Assembly: GCA_029239935.1 (NCBI GenBank)
Contig: JARBTY010000217.1
Coordinates: 1 to 5,106 of the forward strand
Direction of reading: 5' to 3'
DNA length: 5,106 nucleotides
Source: Clostridia bacterium
GTDB lineage: Bacteria; Bacillota_A; Clostridia; Lachnospirales; Cellulosilyticaceae
Each line of letters begins with the position of its first letter. The first letter of the stretch is position 1. The notes under the pieces were generated by a model. The model did no database searches, was not told the origin of the DNA, and saw only the letters and a program-made list of their open reading frames with translations. Of this stretch, positions 1 to 5,106 are shown in pieces. Made by a program: the position numbers and the translations under genes.

Positions 1-731
1 TCCTTCTTTAGTCCCTCACTTCTTGGATGTGTATTGCATATATGATACGCAATAACTTGTCCATAACTATCAACCTCTCCACCATTTAAAATCCGGTTGC
101 CCCCTTGAGACTTCGCTTTTGAATCTACATGGCCTGTAGTGGATTTGGGATTACATATGCGGTCACTTTCTATGAGGTGCAGTTTTAGTCCATAGGGCAT
201 ATAGCTTTTTGTTTCCATGTGCCGGATCAAAGCGAAACTATCGCCATTTAAAAGCCAAGCCATCATAGCAATTTGCTGTAATTCATAAAAGTTGTTGAGC
301 CCTACACAATCACAAAACTTAGAATCTGCCCATAAATTGAACTCTTGCTCTACTTTCTTCTCCCACAAATCTGCCTGCTCCTGCGTTATTCCAAGCACAC
401 TAAAGTCTACCCGGCTTTTAAGTCTTAATCCTGCTCCTACCACATTGGTTCGGGTCGTCTTAATGGCTGATGTGGCAATAGGAGCATTCATAAATAGGCT
501 TCTTGACCGCTGCCTTAAAACGTCTAAGTTGAGATCAATATCCTCAAAGGCGCTTTTGCTTTCTGCATTCCATGCCTTCATAGATTTTTTTCTTTTAGAA
601 GCACCGGATTCATCATAGCCGCTGTTCATGATATCTATTTGTTTTGCCATATTGAGCCGCATTCTTGCAGCTTGCCGCTTCAAGGCCTTTTCTGGATTAA
701 CTGCTTCATAATACCGATCTATTACATTCAC
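1..731 (-). CDS. Phage portal protein, lambda gpB type (partial, 3' end outside window)
   Basis: The portal is the dodecameric ring at one vertex of the capsid. It nucleates head assembly, docks the terminase motor and lets DNA in and out. I translated 243 open codons from a GTG at 731 to the window edge with no stop; the rest of the gene lies beyond base 1. Lambda-portal (phage_portal_2) hallmarks are visible. Residues 72-108 follow the family pattern of a basic R/S-rich stretch, then a segment reading NAPIATSAIKTTRTNVVGAG and a short LRLKS strand. Residues 130-170 hold the aromatic FNLWADS segment and the LLNGDSFALIR strand. Further on are LHLIESDRI (184-192) and DSYGQVIAYHI (221-231). The GTG start is supported by an AGGAGGT site (744-738) with a 6-nt spacer. 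The gene follows the gpW-like gene by 11 nt, as B follows W in lambda. The family call is secure; full length and any fusion to a protease cannot be seen. Confidence 0.93.
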   Translation of the reverse strand, partial: MNVIDRYYEAVNPEKALKRQAARMRLNMAKQIDIMNSGYDESGASKRKKSMKAWNAESKSAFEDIDLNLDVLRQRSRSLFMNAPIATSAIKTTRTNVVGAGLRLKSRVDFSVLGITQEQADLWEKKVEQEFNLWADSKFCDCVGLNNFYELQQIAMMAWLLNGDSFALIRHMETKSYMPYGLKLHLIESDRICNPKSTTGHVDSKAKSQGGNRILNGGEVDSYGQVIAYHICNTHPRSEGLKK

Positions 732-737
732 CTATGT

Positions 738-744
738 ACCTCCT
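738..744 (-). promoter_or_regulatory. Ribosome binding site of the portal gene
   Basis: The minus strand reads AGGAGGT at 744-738, 6 nt before the GTG at 731-729. The TAG stop of the upstream gpW-like gene (745-743) overlaps its first bases, so terminating ribosomes arrive directly on the portal initiation site. This match decides the GTG start, because no ATG is near. Confidence 0.8.
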
Positions 745-958
745 AATCTATTGGAATGACCTGTCTGACTCTCGAACCGCTGTATTCTAGTCGCCGGATC
801 TCTTTTTGAAGTCCATCTATTTGCTTCACGACATGGGATAAGTTGGCTCTATTCAGTGTCTGACCGCCTATGGTATAGGATTGGCCTGTTAATATAGCCT
901 GTTCAGCCTCGTAATACATTGCAAGCCTTAGTTTTGCCATTTCTAGCCTTGTACTCAT
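743..958 (-). CDS. Small head-tail joining protein, gpW/DUF6148-like
   Basis: This 71-residue protein lies between the large terminase and portal genes, where lambda has gpW (68 residues). gpW-type proteins bind below the portal after packaging, help retain DNA and form the platform for the tail connector. The sequence has an N-terminal helix (about residues 3-24, AKLRLAMYYEAEQAILTG). A short beta hairpin follows (about 26-35, QSYTIGGQTL), then a second, charged helix (about 37-58, ANLSHVVKQIDGLQKEIRRL), giving the helix-hairpin-helix order of gpW. The GQSYTIGGQ segment resembles the small Firmicutes phage proteins grouped as DUF6148, as I remember that family. The ATG (958-956) overlaps the terL stop by one base (TAATG). 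A weak AAGGGG at 974-969 lies 10 nt upstream, so translation probably depends partly on coupling. Position and predicted fold support the role; direct sequence identity to lambda gpW is low. Confidence 0.82.
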   Translation of the reverse strand: MSTRLEMAKLRLAMYYEAEQAILTGQSYTIGGQTLNRANLSHVVKQIDGLQKEIRRLEYSGSRVRQVIPID

Positions 959-2793
959 TAAACATCAACCCCTTGTCCTATTGCCCCTCTTTTTCGAGGA
1001 AACGCTTTATTTTTATGAGCTCTTTTCATGTAATTAATGCCTTGGTCAAGCTTTGCCCTTAATAAGCCCCAATTTGGATTCAAAATTTGCACTGCAGCTG
1101 TGGCATAGTTTCTAAGATCTAAAGGTTCATTACGGGTGCCGGACTTTTTAATCCATTCAAGTTTCGATTGTCCTTTTTTATCTGTTGTTACAACCCTCTG
1201 CTCACTGGTAAGTCCTTTCATATAGGTTTCATTGTATCCTCTGTCCACATTGATGGGAAAATGACAATAGCCTGGACCTATTTCAGTCGTATTAAGTCTG
1301 GACATAATAATTTCTTTTCCTTGATCTACCCCAAGAATAAATATTCTTACACCATTTTTGGTATTAGTGGTCTGCTGATAAATCAGTGGTAGTCCCACGC
1401 CGCCCTTTCCTTTGATACCGTAAATACGCTTTTGCTTTTTCTCCATCTTTTTTAAGAAACTATAGGCATTATCCGTAAAATGGCCACCTGTATCTAGACA
1501 AGTGGCTGCTATTAAAAGACCTGTTCCATTTCCAAAACTGAATTCACTGTCTAAGTATTCCTCCAGCTCCTCCCATGTTTTGTCTTTTTCGATATCCCCA
1601 AAGATAGTATGATACTGAATGCCCCAGCTTTCAAAACCTTCGGCCCATCCTACCACTTCAATCTCAAATCTATTATCCTGCACGTCCACTCCAGCTGTTA
1701 AAACAATCACTTCATCCGGAAGATCTGCTTTATAGTTTTCTCTTCTACTTAACAAGGAATCCTCTTCAGCCCCATCCCCTTTCAGTTCCCAAGTGATTCC
1801 AAGAGAGGTGTTATTAAATACTTTGAGCTGCTCTGTGCTCCGTGTCTCCTTGTAATGCTTATAAGCAGCTTTAAAATCTGCTATGATTTCATCCCAATGC
1901 TTCCACGGGGAGGCCATTTCATTAAGATGAAAACCCCTTTTTCTACTATTATCATTTTGTGACACCCATTTCCCCGGTTGCTCTTTCCATTCGACCTCAG
2001 TAAATCTTTCTTTGCAGCTTAAACACTCCATGGTTACATCTTTAAAGTGCAGTCTGTTAAATTCATAAGGCTGATAGGTACCACAACAAGGACAGGCCAC
2101 ACGCCACTGCTCTTTACTGCTTGAGTCATATTCCTGCTCTATTCTTGAAAGTCCTTTGATTGTGGGCGTTGATACATAAACCTTCTTTCTGTTCCAAAAT
2201 GTAGTTGTACGCTTTTTTGCAAGGTTAACTGGATCTCCTTCTGTTCCTGCACTGGCCGGATAGCGGTCTACTTCATCACATAATAAAACTTTTATAGGCC
2301 TTGAGGCTAATCCTGTAGCCGCATTGGCCCCAACTATGGTTACATGTCCCCCTGGAAACTTTTTATGGAGAATAGTATTTTCGCTATCCCTACTCTTAGG
2401 ATCTTTGACCTTTTTATTTAAGGCTGGCGTGTCTCTAATCATGGTTGCCAATCGGTCTTTACTAAAAGCCTGTGCCATAGAATCAGTAGGCTGCATAACG
2501 AGTATGGGTGACGGATCATAGTCCATATAATAACCTAACATATTCAGGATGATTTCTGTTTTCCCTACCTGCGCCGAACTCATCACAATGATCTCTTCAA
2601 CCTCAGCACTGTTGAGTGCATTCATGATTTCTTTTTGATAAACTGCTCTTTCGGTATTCCATCTACCAGGTTCTGCAGAAGCTTCTGGTGACAGTCGTCT
2701 ATAAGCATCTGCCCACTCACTGACCTTTAAAATAGGCGGGGGTGCCATGATTGCAACAATTTGTTTAAAAAGCTCTAATGTCCTATGATTCAT
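958..2793 (-). CDS. Terminase large subunit, GpA family (packaging ATPase and nuclease)
   Basis: This is the motor of DNA packaging: it cuts concatemeric phage DNA and drives it into the procapsid by ATP hydrolysis. The protein has 611 residues, close to lambda gpA (641). The ATPase domain shows a deviant Walker A SAQVGKT (residues 73-79, catalytic K78), a Walker B VLLCDEVD (169-176, D173/E174) and a coupling motif STPT (208-211). A CxxC pair (C234/C237 and C257/C260) forms a probable zinc ribbon. The nuclease domain begins with AGVDVQDNRFE (about 367-377, acidic D370 and D373), matching the lambda gpA pattern. It continues with CLDTGG (D434) and NEPLDLRNYA (555-564). The reading frame is open to 2898, but I chose the ATG at 2793: it has the GGAGGGGG site, and the extra 35 codons lie inside terS and resemble nothing. 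The start overlaps terS by 11 nt. GpA-type enzymes usually act at cos sites, suggesting cohesive-end packaging. Confidence 0.95.
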   Translation of the reverse strand: MNHRTLELFKQIVAIMAPPPILKVSEWADAYRRLSPEASAEPGRWNTERAVYQKEIMNALNSAEVEEIIVMSSAQVGKTEIILNMLGYYMDYDPSPILVMQPTDSMAQAFSKDRLATMIRDTPALNKKVKDPKSRDSENTILHKKFPGGHVTIVGANAATGLASRPIKVLLCDEVDRYPASAGTEGDPVNLAKKRTTTFWNRKKVYVSTPTIKGLSRIEQEYDSSSKEQWRVACPCCGTYQPYEFNRLHFKDVTMECLSCKERFTEVEWKEQPGKWVSQNDNSRKRGFHLNEMASPWKHWDEIIADFKAAYKHYKETRSTEQLKVFNNTSLGITWELKGDGAEEDSLLSRRENYKADLPDEVIVLTAGVDVQDNRFEIEVVGWAEGFESWGIQYHTIFGDIEKDKTWEELEEYLDSEFSFGNGTGLLIAATCLDTGGHFTDNAYSFLKKMEKKQKRIYGIKGKGGVGLPLIYQQTTNTKNGVRIFILGVDQGKEIIMSRLNTTEIGPGYCHFPINVDRGYNETYMKGLTSEQRVVTTDKKGQSKLEWIKKSGTRNEPLDLRNYATAAVQILNPNWGLLRAKLDQGINYMKRAHKNKAFPRKRGAIGQGVDV

Positions 2794-3370
2794 CCGGCAT
2801 ATCCCCCTCCTCCAGTTCGTAAATGTCAATATCCTCCTCATCATACTCAATATACTCTTTAGCATAAAAGTCCGATGGATTATATTCTTTAAGTTCATTT
2901 AGCACCTCCACAACCTCATTACTGATAATATCTTTAATGCTCCCGGCTTCAGCCCTTGCAACTAATATAGGTGCTAATTTAGCCGGGATATTCAGCAGCC
3001 TTGTCCTAAATGAAATGAGCATATCTGCCATGACTTGCTGCACATCATAGGCCTTATGTACTTCACCTTTCATCAAAGCAAGCTTGATTTCTGCCTGCTT
3101 TCTTTCGACCCTTGTTTTAATTGCACGTTCTGTCTCTAGATCCAGATCACCGGCTGTCGTGCTCCCCATAATATCCTTCTCCATCTTAATCATGTTGATA
3201 TAGGTCTTTATGCTTTCCGGAAGATTATAGCGGCCTTTGGCGGCCCTCGTAAATATTCCTTCCCCAGCCAACTGTCTGACACGCCTTTCGGTTACACCCA
3301 GCAAATCAGCCAAAACAGAGGCCGAAACTGTAAGACTTTCGATGGTCGATACTTTTTTAGTTTCATTCAT
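2783..3370 (-). CDS. Terminase small subunit, Nu1-like DNA-binding protein
   Basis: The small terminase subunit binds the packaging site on phage DNA and recruits the large subunit. With the ATG at 3370 the protein has 195 residues (lambda Nu1 has 181). Residues about 16-38 form a helix-turn-helix (SASVLADLLGVTERRVRQLA), followed by a wing (GIFTRAAKGRYNL, about 38-50), as in the winged-helix DNA-binding domain of Nu1. A charged helical region (about 78-107, ETERAIKTRVERKQAEIKLA) corresponds to the Nu1 segment before its dimerisation region. The C-terminus is strongly acidic (about 174-195), a plausible contact with the large subunit. An in-frame GTG at 3379 would add three residues but abuts the ribosome binding site, so I prefer the ATG. 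The gene lies directly upstream of and overlaps terL, and it follows a gene-free spacer where a cos site would be expected. Confidence 0.9.
   Translation of the reverse strand: MNETKKVSTIESLTVSASVLADLLGVTERRVRQLAGEGIFTRAAKGRYNLPESIKTYINMIKMEKDIMGSTTAGDLDLETERAIKTRVERKQAEIKLALMKGEVHKAYDVQQVMADMLISFRTRLLNIPAKLAPILVARAEAGSIKDIISNEVVEVLNELKEYNPSDFYAKEYIEYDEEDIDIYELEEGDMPDES
2803..2810 (-). promoter_or_regulatory. Ribosome binding site of the large terminase gene
   Basis: The minus strand reads GGAGGGGG at 2810-2803, inside the last codons of terS and 9 nt before the ATG at 2793-2791. It favours this start over the ATG further upstream in the open frame (2898) and over the downstream ATG at 2748, which has no purine-rich site before it. 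The arrangement implies translational coupling with terS. Confidence 0.7.
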
Positions 3371-3376
3371 TTCATT

Positions 3377-3384
3377 CACCCCCT
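3377..3384 (-). promoter_or_regulatory. Ribosome binding site that decides the terS start
   Basis: The minus strand reads AGGGGGTG at 3384-3377. The in-frame GTG at 3379-3377 is part of this element and leaves no spacer. The ATG at 3370-3368 has a normal 6-nt spacer, so it is the likelier start. Confidence 0.65.
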
Positions 3385-3446
3385 TACCGGAAACGGCAGT
3401 TCATATTTTAAAAAACTTGGAACTAGAGGATTCCTGGGCTCGCTAG

Positions 3447-3462
3447 AACCGCAGCTGAGGTT
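3447..3462. repeat. 16-bp near-perfect dyad, candidate cosN core
   Basis: The plus strand reads AACCGCAGCTGAGGTT, a two-fold symmetric sequence centred on CAGCTG with a single mismatched pair (G at 3451 against G at 3458). It lies in the GC-rich pocket about 80 bp upstream of terS. Lambda-type terminases nick cosN as a symmetric dimer, and cosN lies upstream of the small-subunit gene, so symmetry and position both fit. Cos function is an inference; the dyad could also be an operator. Confidence 0.35.
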
Positions 3463-3480
3463 ACTTTTCTGGAAGTACCT
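3458..3480. repeat. Imperfect hairpin next to and overlapping the 16-bp dyad
   Basis: On the plus strand AGGTTACTT (3458-3466) can pair with AAGTACCT (3473-3480) around a 6-nt loop, giving 8 base pairs with one bulged T. It shares bases with the 3447-3462 dyad, so the two structures exclude each other in single-stranded form. No T tract follows, so it is not a terminator. It may be part of a cosB-like binding region. Confidence 0.3.
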
Positions 3481-3491
3481 TTGAGTATCAA

Positions 3492-3503
3492 GGGTTTGAA
3501 CCC
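3492..3503. repeat. 12-bp dyad with central mismatch
   Basis: The plus strand reads GGGTTTGAACCC, symmetric except for the central T-G pair. It is followed directly by a second small symmetric stretch, CCCTCTAGGG (3503-3512). Together with the two dyads at 3447-3480 it makes a cluster of symmetric elements within 70 bp. The function is unknown; a terminase or regulator binding site is possible. Confidence 0.3.
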
Positions 3504-3532
3504 CCTCTAGGGCCTGTTTTTAGGTGTTTTAT

Positions 3533-3563
3533 AATGATAGATATGTATTATATCTCTATCATT
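3533..3563. repeat. AT-rich inverted repeat, possible operator
   Basis: The left arm AATGATAGATAT (3533-3544) is matched by the right arm ATATCTCTATCATT (3550-3563), giving 12 pairs with a 2-nt bulge around a 5-nt spacer. No T run follows on either strand, which argues against a terminator. The repeat encloses a TATAAT on the minus strand, so it could be a regulator site over a promoter for the packaging genes. Confidence 0.4.
3547..3552 (-). promoter_or_regulatory. Possible -10 element of a late promoter
   Basis: The minus strand has a perfect TATAAT at 3552-3547, about 177 bp upstream of the terS start and reading toward it. The sequence at the usual -35 distance (17 nt upstream, GGCCAT) does not resemble TTGACA, and the nearest TTGAAG is 22 nt away. 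There is no TGn extension. If functional, it would need an activator, and the surrounding inverted repeat could serve a regulator. AT-rich DNA yields such hexamers by chance, so the call is weak. Confidence 0.25.
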
Positions 3564-3672
3564 GGTGAGATGGCCTTCAAGACTTTGATTTATATAGACT
3601 CAATTAACTTTCTTTCTAGACCAATGATTCATATACTTCATAACGTATCATGGAGAATTTAAGCCTTTTTAC

Positions 3673-4314
3673 TTACCGTTTAAATCGTCTTAAAGGATCA
3701 CTCATTTCTTTGACCATATTGTCATTTACCTGCTGCGTTAAACCCAAATACCTACTGGTTGTCTCTGAAGAATTGTGACCAGCAAAATGCTGTACTTTTT
3801 CTATCTTTCCTCCAGACTCTTCATAGTGTCTAAAAAAACAAGTCTTTCTAATGGCATGAAATCCAAAGTCCTTTATTCCTAACTGCTCCCCTACTTTCTT
3901 GAGCCGCCTGTTTAATTGGGGATAAGACATAGGATCATTACGCCCTCTTACGCTAGGGAACAATACCTGCCAATTCTTCATATCCTTTAGGTATTCATCC
4001 AGTTCCTTTCTTAGAGTGGGATGTATCAATACTTTTCGCGGCGGCTTTGGCTTCTTAGGTACAAGGCCTTTCTTTTCTGCTGTGTTTTCGTATCGCTTCT
4101 TTAGGTATCTGGTCTTGCTTTCAGTTATCTCCAAATAGTCTGCTAATAGATCCCTCTTTCTCAGTTCTCTTACATCTCCTATCCTATAGCCCGTAAAACG
4201 TATAAGAATAACCAATATAAATAACATCCTGTCATGCTCAAATAAATATTCATATAAGGACCATTCCACCTGTTCATCCTTGATTGGCTGAGTTGTTCTG
4301 CCTATTGCCGCCAC
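3673..4314 (-). CDS. Short tyrosine recombinase (catalytic domain only)
   Basis: This 213-residue protein belongs to the tyrosine recombinase/XerC-D-like phage integrase family, which breaks and rejoins DNA through a 3'-phosphotyrosine intermediate. The full catalytic set is visible: R44 (TGYRIGD), K67 (ESKT in the beta hairpin), H153 and R156 (FHAIR), H180 (FAGH) and nucleophile Y189 (SRYLG). The N-terminal core-binding (SAM-like) domain and the arm-binding domain of full integrases (usually 350-400 residues) are absent. The protein begins with a TTQPIKD segment like the start of other short phage recombinases. It lies 8 nt after the methyltransferase gene and in front of the terminase genes, not next to a lysogeny module, so it may not be the phage's main integrase. 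Resolution of genome multimers or DNA rearrangement is possible but only inferred. The start is uncertain: the GTG at 4314 overlaps its own ribosome binding site. Confidence 0.88.
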   Translation of the reverse strand: MAAIGRTTQPIKDEQVEWSLYEYLFEHDRMLFILVILIRFTGYRIGDVRELRKRDLLADYLEITESKTRYLKKRYENTAEKKGLVPKKPKPPRKVLIHPTLRKELDEYLKDMKNWQVLFPSVRGRNDPMSYPQLNRRLKKVGEQLGIKDFGFHAIRKTCFFRHYEESGGKIEKVQHFAGHNSSETTSRYLGLTQQVNDNMVKEMSDPLRRFKR

Positions 4315-4320
4315 CTCCTT
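4314..4320 (-). promoter_or_regulatory. Ribosome binding site overlapping the recombinase GTG
   Basis: The minus strand reads AAGGAGG at 4320-4314, directly after the methyltransferase stop (TAA, 4325-4323). The only conventional start nearby, GTG at 4314-4312, uses the last G of this element and so has no spacer. An in-frame ATA at 4305-4303 lies at an ideal 8-nt distance. The next GTG (4269) would remove the conserved-looking TTQPIKD segment. Either reinitiation at the GTG or a rare start codon is possible. Confidence 0.55.
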
Positions 4321-4322
4321 AC

Positions 4323-5078
4323 TTAATAATTGGTTATAATCAGTTCCCCATACTCTTTCCTTGCCTTTTGCTCCTTGGCCACTGAATAAGCCACTTTGAC
4401 TTCCTCTATCTTAAAATCTTTATACCATTCTCTTACCTGTAGATGGTCATTAATGGTCACCAAAAACTTGCCCTTGATGTGGGTTAATGTTTCTCTTAAA
4501 AGTAGGTGATCTGCTTCACCAAAAGTATTTTCATAACCAGCCGTTCCATAGTATGGCGGATCACAGAAGAAAAAGGTGTGCGCTCTATCATATCTGGTGA
4601 TAATATCATCAAAAGACTTGTTTTCTATATAGGTGTTTCTAAGCCTTTCCTTGATATCTCCCAACACCCCTTTATAAAATATCTGTGGTGATGGCCTGAT
4701 ATTCGTCCCGTAACCATATGCAACACCCATACTTGCGAAACTTTGTGAGATGAGATATAAAAAACGCACTGCCCGCTGGATCTCTGTCAGATACTCCACT
4801 GTGCAATGCTTATATTCTTCAAACATATCTCTTCCTGAAAACTCATACTCTAACATTCTTTCAATCTCTGGGGCATGGTACTTAATCATCCGGAACATAT
4901 TGATAAGTTCTTTATCAATATCATTAATGACTTCTACCTTGCTAGGCTCTTTACCAAAGTATACCCAACCAGCTCCAAAGAACGGTTCCACATAACAAGT
5001 ATGTTCTGGCAGCTTTGATATAATTGTTTTTCTTAATCTTGATTTTCCTCCCATACGTGGGATTGGTGGTTTCATCAT
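4323..5078 (-). CDS. D12-class DNA N6-adenine methyltransferase (Dam-like)
   Basis: This enzyme transfers a methyl group from S-adenosylmethionine to adenine N6 in a short DNA target. The 251-residue protein is full-length for the D12/Dam family (about 250-280). The motifs come in the alpha-class order. Motif X is PRMGGKS (residues 7-13). Motif I, for SAM binding, is EPFFGAG (31-37). An acidic motif II lies in INDID (51-55), and catalytic motif IV is DPPY (173-176). The ATG at 5078 has an AAGGAG site (5094-5089) 10 nt upstream; a second ATG follows at once (5075). The specificity (GATC or another site) cannot be read from the sequence. No restriction endonuclease is seen, so it looks like an orphan phage methyltransferase. 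It may shield phage DNA from host restriction or mark replicated DNA before packaging. The recombinase gene follows after 8 nt, so the two are probably co-transcribed. Confidence 0.93.
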   Translation of the reverse strand: MMKPPIPRMGGKSRLRKTIISKLPEHTCYVEPFFGAGWVYFGKEPSKVEVINDIDKELINMFRMIKYHAPEIERMLEYEFSGRDMFEEYKHCTVEYLTEIQRAVRFLYLISQSFASMGVAYGYGTNIRPSPQIFYKGVLGDIKERLRNTYIENKSFDDIITRYDRAHTFFFCDPPYYGTAGYENTFGEADHLLLRETLTHIKGKFLVTINDHLQVREWYKDFKIEEVKVAYSVAKEQKARKEYGELIITNY

Positions 5079-5106
5079 TTGTTATCAGCTCCTTATAAAA
5101 CAGTTT
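5079..5106 (-). promoter_or_regulatory. Leader of the methyltransferase gene with its ribosome binding site
   Basis: The minus strand carries AAGGAG at 5094-5089, 10 nt before the ATG at 5078. Two frames reaching in from the upstream side close here, one at a TAA (5096-5094) and one at a TGA (5088-5086). An upstream gene of the same operon could end at either, but too little sequence is present to tell. Confidence 0.5.

Larger units (their letters stand above)
3371..3672. other. Gene-free spacer before the terminase genes, with candidate cos and late-control elements
   Basis: This stretch of about 300 bp separates the recombinase from terS and has no convincing coding sequence; the longest minus-strand ATG frames are about a dozen codons. 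The half next to terS (about 3419-3515) is richer in G+C and packed with short dyads. The half next to the recombinase (about 3520-3660) is very AT-rich and holds a longer imperfect inverted repeat around a TATAAT. No clear terminator follows the recombinase stop at 3673, so read-through into the packaging genes is possible. Confidence 0.6.

Noticed and set aside
292..618. A plus-strand open frame of 108 codons opposite the portal gene.
   Set aside because: It is antisense to a clearly coding portal sequence, has no recognisable motif and no ribosome binding site. The other plus-strand frames (1168-1392, 2324-2521, 3237-3446, 4506-4691, 4750-4995) were rejected for the same reason.
2794..2898. 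N-terminal extension of the large terminase to an ATG at 2898.
   Set aside because: These 35 codons lie wholly inside terS in another frame, have no suitable ribosome binding site and resemble no part of GpA proteins. The ATG at 2793 has a good site.
3410..3450. A terminator-like structure on the minus strand: GGTTCTAG pairing with CTAGTTCC, followed by AAGTTTTTT.
   Set aside because: The stem has a 2x2 internal loop of T-T mismatches, a 2-nt bulge and a large loop, so it would be weak. A terminator there would also separate terS from any upstream late promoter.
3483..3510. A tRNA T-arm-like stretch on the minus strand (GGTTCAAACC), which could mark a tRNA gene or an att core.
   Set aside because: The would-be T stem has only two Watson-Crick pairs, then G-T pairs and a mismatch. 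No acceptor, D or anticodon arms can be folded around it. It is better explained as part of the dyad cluster.
3419..3620. Four CTAG tetranucleotides in 200 bp, considered as an unusual signal because CTAG is often rare in bacteria.
   Set aside because: CTAG also occurs in several genes across this window, so its density here is not clearly exceptional.
3622..3651. Short direct repeat TTCATA (plus strand, 9 bp apart) near the end of the recombinase gene, considered as a recombinase arm site or att core.
   Set aside because: Two 6-bp copies in AT-rich DNA are expected by chance, and there is no inverted core-type pair with a 6-8 bp spacer beside them.

Overview
The window looks like part of a tailed-phage (Caudoviricetes) genome or prophage from a low-GC Gram-positive host, probably one of the Clostridia. 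The evidence is the AT-rich coding sequence, strong AGGAGG-type ribosome binding sites, tightly packed genes all on the minus strand, and the type of packaging and portal proteins. The host genus cannot be told from this sequence.

All credible genes lie on the minus strand, so transcription runs from high to low coordinates. In that order they are: a D12-class DNA adenine methyltransferase (5078-4323); a short tyrosine recombinase consisting only of the catalytic domain (4314-3673); a gene-free spacer of about 300 bp (3672-3371); the small terminase subunit, Nu1-like (3370-2783); the large terminase subunit, GpA-like (2793-958); a 71-residue gpW/DUF6148-like head-tail joining protein (958-743); and the N-terminal 243 residues of a lambda-type portal protein (731-1), which runs off the window edge.

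From the spacer onward the order is the same as the lambda left end (cos - Nu1 - A - W - B). TerS would recognise the packaging site. TerL would cut the concatemer and pump DNA through the portal into the procapsid. The gpW-like protein would then close the head-tail junction. The genes are translationally coupled: an 11-nt overlap for terS/terL, a 1-nt TAATG overlap for terL/gpW, and the gpW stop codon lying inside the portal ribosome binding site.

The spacer is the least explained part. It has a more GC-rich half next to terS (about 3419-3515) with several overlapping dyads, a reasonable place to look for the cos site. Its AT-rich half next to the recombinase contains an imperfect 12-bp inverted repeat around a perfect TATAAT, a possible late promoter or operator. 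I found no convincing new defence or other novel system. The most notable points are the cos candidate, the recombinase without its N-terminal domain sitting in front of the terminase genes, and that recombinase's ambiguous start codon.
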